This document shows positions 59,433 through 64,000 of a stretch of 64,000 nt of DNA, one piece after another. Below the pieces are notes generated by a model, which was not told the origin of the DNA, ran no database searches, and saw nothing but the letters and a program-made list of their open reading frames with translations. The position numbers and the translations under genes are program-made. How positions within the stretch are numbered: position 1 is the stretch's first letter; the number at the start of each line of letters is the position of its first letter. Source of the stretch: Rhododendron vialii (taxonomy: Eukaryota; Streptophyta; Magnoliopsida; Ericales; Ericaceae). The DNA lies in contig NC_080559.1 in NCBI RefSeq assembly GCF_030253575.1, positions 28,546,501 through 28,610,500 on the forward strand. The letters run 5' to 3'.

Positions 59433-60960
59433 CACTTTTTTCATTTGTCTAGCTCTACATGGTGATAGCTGATATAGATTATACGATTTCATGCACAGAA
59501 AGGTGAATCCACTATACGAGTCGGTTGAATATCAAAAATTTTAAAAGAACCTCGGGTTGATATACATGATGTTTACTGCCCTGACCAATTCAAATGAGTG
59601 AATTACTTCATGGATCCAGGTTCAACTTGGACCCTCGAACTGATGATATGTTTGGTTCTTGGTTTTGTCAATATAAATGAAAATCACGTCAGAATGGCAC
59701 ATGCATATTTATTCAGTTATGGATCATCATTGGCAATACTCAAAACAGAAGCAGGAAACGACACAGCCGGAAGTGGAAACGTGAAAGTCTAAAATGCCGC
59801 AGGAAATCGGAAACACAAGGTGATATAAAAGACCGAATCGAAAATTTATGAGAGAATTTATTGTGGAGCATACCAGTTGCAGTACCCTCTCAAGAAGAAA
59901 AGGGTTTCTACAAAGATTTTCCATCATTTTTCAAGAGCTATAATATCGTTGTTCTTGATTACCAAAAAACTTGGGTTCTTGATTACCAAACAAAAAACAA
60001 CATTGAAGATATCATATGCCAAGACCAAGTACTAATTAACCCGACGTAAATAAAACGAAAACGAAGACGAGAAAAAGAAAACAGAGAGAGAAAATTGGAC
60101 ACCCGTTGAAGTGGGTTGGGGCCTGGGGGTCATGTAGTTGATGTTGCCGAAGGTTTGGTCATGTTCTTCTTGTTTTCGATTAACGGCAATGGAAATATGG
60201 TTAAGGGTTGTTGGCATGGCCATGAGGTTCGGCTGGGTTTGCGGATCACTGGAAGAAGCCATAATTACACTGCATTCACGTGGAGCTCACCCCGGGTCCC
60301 ACAAAAATACCGAAAAATTTGCACTCCTCTAGTTTTAATGAAATTGTACTTTGACGTATATCACTTTAATTATTGCTAATCTTCTAGATAAATTTCACTT
60401 TGACTTAAATTCATACCATAATTAGAATGTTCCCGAAGTCCTATTCAGAAGGTACGAAAATCTATTTTTTTGATTCAATACGGAAGTCTACATACTATAT
60501 GCTTTCAATTACAAGACAAATTGACTATAAGAAACTTCGTAAGAATTTCTTTAGATACTTTTAGCTTCTGCTTTTGTACGAGTTTCCGAACGAGCGACTT
60601 CTCTCCAAGAAAACTTGATACCAAAATTAGCAGCATCTTGAAATTCTGACCATTAAGGCATTACTCTACCTCAAGAAAAACGTTTACAAAATCGTATCGA
60701 CATCGACATCCGATTAATCTCAAACTTTAACATGAGCAACAAATTCGACGAGCTCAACAAAACGAACATTTCATATCACATTAATGAGGTAAGCTTGTGT
60801 TCGGGCCTGGATACTTATAGGAAAACAAAAAAAAAAGGCCTTGGGCTGGGCCGCTGCCACTGGACCAAAGCGGCCCGTTTGTCAGTGCGTGTCCCCCACG
60901 ATACAGCCCTGCTGCTGGTCCCGAATTTTCCCATTATTTAATTACTGAAAAAAGGGTTCC
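59433..60960. other. Intergenic after the PUB32-like gene
   Basis: Likely PUB32 3' UTR, then AT-rich DNA. A minus-strand frame at 60032-60262 (MASSSDPQTQPNLMAMPT...) has an ATG context but no domain and no partner exon; I do not call it a gene. Nothing else supported. Confidence 0.4.
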
Positions 60961-60973
60961 ATTTTTCTGCCTT

Positions 60974-61001
60974 TATAAATTCTTTTTATTTTTCCTTCAC
61001 T

Positions 61002-61039
<38 letters not shown>

Positions 61040-61300
61040 TTCCTTGCCGACCGCTTCTCGTATATTACGAGCTATATATAGATACACACACGCGCACGCA
61101 CGCACGATACATGTTCCATTACTTCTCTCGTGGCGACTGCGAATCTCTCCGATCGCCGGCGATCTCTCGAACCCTCCCCCGCACCGGTGCGTTGATTCCT
61201 CTCTCTGTTCTTTCCATGCTGAGTTGGGTCACGTGCCGATCACAGATCACGTGACCTCGAACCCTAGCAGAGACTCCCGTCATTTTCGTTTCGCGATGGT
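60974..61300 (+). promoter_or_regulatory. Promoter and leader of an unresolved gene, with two G-boxes
   Basis: A TATAAAT box at 60974-60980 is followed by a CT microsatellite (61004-61036) and a GC-richer leader with a donor-like CACCG/GTGCGTTG near 61187. Two perfect G-boxes, CACGTG at 61230-61235 and 61248-61253, lie 18 bp apart in opposite-flank context (GTCACGTGCC and ATCACGTGAC). They would bind bZIP or bHLH factors. The coding exons are not evident before the LINE and may lie past the window. Confidence 0.5.
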
Positions 61301-62710
61301 TGTTTGGTTTTTAAATTTGATCCGGTTTCTCACTCTTGTTTTTCTTTTTTGATCTGCTTAGCGTTTGCTTCTTGCTTAGTTTGATTCTTTCTTAAATTGA
61401 TTTTACACGATTTTGTAATTTTATGGGCACTCTTCACTGATTGATTATTTGTTAAACTTAGTAACTTATATTTACTCTGCACAAGGGGTATGGAATGTTG
61501 ATTTGATCACCTGTAATTTTTATTGCATCAATTTATTGTGTAAAGTGCAGTTCAATGTGGTGTTTTTTTGTTGTGCACTTGCCTTTTTCCTTCTTCTTTG
61601 TTTAGTCAAGCAAAATTGGATCTGTATGTTTGGGAGTAGATTCGGGAGTTCGGTTTGGCAATTCGTGCGCTGGGAATTTATTTCAAGCTCGTCTCTGGCT
61701 ATGCTCAACTGGGTGTATTTGAAATCACGTAATTGTTGTTGCTTTAGGTTTATTTCTATGTTCGGAGCTCACTTGTACAGGGTTACCAAATTATCATTCG
61801 TTTATATCGGTGTACATGTATGTGTATATGTATAGGGAAGCACTAGAAGGTAATGAACATATGATGGACGATAGCTATATCGTTAGGGCACAAAATATTG
61901 GCAGTGTTGGTATGGGGGCTGAAAACAAAAGGTTGTGTCTCAGTAAGTTATGGAAAACTAGTTATTAGCGTTGAGTATGTGGGATTGGTTTAGATATGTA
62001 TGTTGCTCTAGTTTCTTCTTTCCCTGTTCTTTTACCGGGTAGTGCTGGGAGGTGGCGTGTCGAGGAGGAGTTTTTGCAAAGGACTGTAATGTGACGGGCT
62101 ATATCAATATCTGGTGTTGGGGCTAATTATATTCGACTTGTTTGTAGTTAGTGGCTACTCTAGGAATTACTGTGTACTAGCGGATTCCCATGCGGAAAGG
62201 CATGTCGGAACGTTTTAGTCTCAATGTAAATAATCTACCCGCTCTACCCGATAAATGCAATGTATACATAGCATCAGTTACCATTTTGAAACGTTTTCCT
62301 AGTTGATCATAAAAGGCTACATTTAAACGCATAAATGCAATATTTATTAGGAGAATATTCTCTGTATCGATTAAAAGGAATGATCTGACAGCTGCAATCT
62401 TGCCATGAAAATATGATTGGACGGCCGAGGATGTTGCTTTGTTTGCATGCCTAGACATTTTGCTATGTTTTATACTCTTAATGTAGATAGGGTCAATGGC
62501 AAATTTAAATTCAAACTGTCCTGTGGCAAAAGTAGCTTTACAGTAATAAACAAATAATCATCTACTTCAGAAACAAAAAATTAGAGTTTCATATTATATA
62601 TACATGTATATATATACGGAACTACAAATCCAAACTTTTAATCAACCGGAATCCTAAATCAATACCTACAACTCTCAATTGGTCCTCGATTATATGTTCG
62701 GATGGCGAGG
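61301..62710. other. Possible 5' intron of the unresolved gene
   Basis: T-rich DNA with the base composition of a plant intron, following the leader at 61 kb. A hydrophobic frame at 61449-61835 has no domain and lacks coding character. No gene supported. Confidence 0.3.
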
Positions 62711-62712
62711 TA

Positions 62713-64000
62713 CTTTTTTTTTTGGTAAAGAAGGATTTTATTACCAAAAGAGACGAATACAAGCGAAACAAAGGGGCATACCCCTGAAACCAAAAGGGAC
62801 TACAAAGAGATTCAACGCAAAAGAACAAGACAAATAGCCCTATACGTCATATCTACAAGATTTTCACCGAGATATTCCAAGCTTTACACAAAACCTTGTT
62901 GCCATGGCTAACCCCAGCTTTCTTCCAAGAATAGACCCTATCCCTCACATTGTTTATAATCCGATCATAAACTACCTCTAAGAATGGCTGCTTGTTACAA
63001 AAAATACACTCATTTCTAACCCTCCAAATGTGGTATACTGACCCAACCATAGCCAACTTATAGAGAGAAGAAAGAAAACTTGGCTTCTTGAGGTGATGAA
63101 TAGCCCAATCAATCTCCTGAGACCAAACAGCAGGACACCTACAAATACCAAACTTCTGCAAAATTTTGGCCCAAACCAAAGCTGAAAAAGGACACTCAAA
63201 GAATAGGTGACTATGAGATTCAGTCCCGCCACGACACAATCTGCATATGAGATCCACCACTAAACCCCAAGAAAGAATTCTGTCCTTGGTAGAGAGTCTA
63301 CCCCAACAAACAAGCCACATTATAGAAGCCCATCTAGGAATCCTTTGTTTAAACCAAACAATATCAGCCCACATTACCCCAGGGAGAAGGGTTCTGAAAG
63401 CCTGCAACGCAGAGTTAACAGAGAACATACCATGACGGGCAGGGATCCAGATGACAGAATCAGCAACCAAAGGGTTAGGCTTCAAAGTTAGGGGAGTGCT
63501 CCCCATTATCTGCATGATGGCTCTGTTATGCTGCCTTGGCCATTTCCACTCACCTTCATGAATAATAGAAGAAATTTTTGCCAAAAGAGAGCTTCCGACA
63601 TTCCTAACTATACTGTCACCAAACACCTTATATAGGGGACCAATATTATGCCAATGATCTAGCCAGAGGAAAGTACTATCCCCATCTCCAATCACATGCT
63701 TTATCAGAGGTTGCACCTTGTCTCTAAGCTTGAATAATTTTCTAATAGTCCACCAAGAATTCTGAGGCAATTGCATCATCCAAAGACATTTCCCTTTGAT
63801 AATATAAGAGTGAATCCACTTGACCCATAAGGAATCTGCCTTCTTACTTAGAGCCGACAAGTGACGTGTCATAGTTGCTTTCCAGAGTCTTAGAGGTTTG
63901 AAGCCCAACGCCCCTTCCTCTTTCGGAGAGCGCACCCAATCCCACTTAATTTTAGTCCCAGTTTGCTTCATCTGAACCCCAGACCACAGAAAAGACCTAA
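62713..64000 (-). mobile_element. LINE (L1-type) 3' part, running off the window
   Basis: A T-run at 62713-62723 marks the 3' tail of a minus-strand element. A long open frame from 63971 down to 62853 (372 codons, open to its stop) encodes the C-terminal part of ORF2: the thumb-like region (GALGFKPLRLWKATM, then IGDGDSTFLWLDHW), then the zf-RVT domain (PRWASIMWLVCWGRLSTKD, CRLCRGGTESHSHLFFECPF) and a tail. The reverse transcriptase and endonuclease would lie beyond position 64000. The long uninterrupted frame suggests a young copy. Confidence 0.9.

Noticed and set aside
60032-60262. 76-residue minus-strand ORF MASSSDPQTQPN...
   Set aside because: The start looks plausible, but there is no domain, the C-terminal half is low complexity and no further exon was found.
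61044-61352. 102-residue ORF in the leader at 61 kb
   Set aside because: It has no ATG at its start and runs through a likely splice donor; it is better read as untranslated leader.

Overview
This window is nuclear DNA from a flowering plant, most likely a eudicot. It is AT-rich, its genes have many short GT-AG introns, its proteins belong to plant-only or plant-typical families, and the DNA between genes is dominated by small non-autonomous transposons, SINEs, LINE ends and solo LTRs. I cannot name the species. No organelle, bacterial or viral replicon and no CRISPR array is visible.

Layout. About 1.55-3.4 kb (+): 3' part of a prolyl 4-hydroxylase-like gene with a C-terminal ShK domain that lacks one iron-binding motif. 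5.3-5.9 kb: a mariner-type inverted-repeat element. 6.5-7.8 kb (-): a two-exon 2-oxoglutarate/Fe(II) dioxygenase. 9.6-9.9 kb (-): a small paired-cysteine protein. 10-12.8 kb: a cluster of MITEs. 12.96-18.94 kb (+): a complete 17-exon kinesin-10 gene with a helix-hairpin-helix tail. 19.6-20.1 kb: a decayed copy of the 3' end of a gene that lies 16 kb further on. 20.4-21.1 kb: two MITEs between TA repeats. 21.1-22.4 kb (+): an F-box/DUF295 pseudogene. 23-31 kb: a gene-poor repeat zone with SINE-like units, a LINE end between direct repeats, an LTR-like promoter module, a 2.3 kb solo LTR and a diverged 300 bp duplication. 32.76-33.26 kb (+): glucosamine-6-phosphate N-acetyltransferase (GNA1). 35.8-41.1 kb (-): a five-exon coiled-coil gene like Arabidopsis At3g49055. 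41-51 kb: repeats, including a fold-back element nested in a Stowaway-type MITE. 51.2-59.4 kb (+): a nine-exon USP-coiled coil-kinase-U-box gene like PUB32. 61 kb: a likely promoter with two G-boxes. 62.7-64 kb (-): a LINE running off the end.

The intact genes are unrelated housekeeping or regulatory genes: amino-sugar synthesis, chromosome motor, ubiquitin ligase, oxygenases. They do not form a pathway or cluster. For the kinesin, U-box, coiled-coil and dioxygenase genes I placed every exon by hand, and the frame stays open across every junction.

I found no clear new multi-gene system. The items most worth checking are two probable pseudoenzymes (the P4H without its H-x-D motif and the U-box kinase without its catalytic Asp and DFG), a 9-bp-duplicating mobile element present twice without obvious terminal inverted repeats, a family of long GC-rich palindromic elements present three times, and the nested 800 bp fold-back element.
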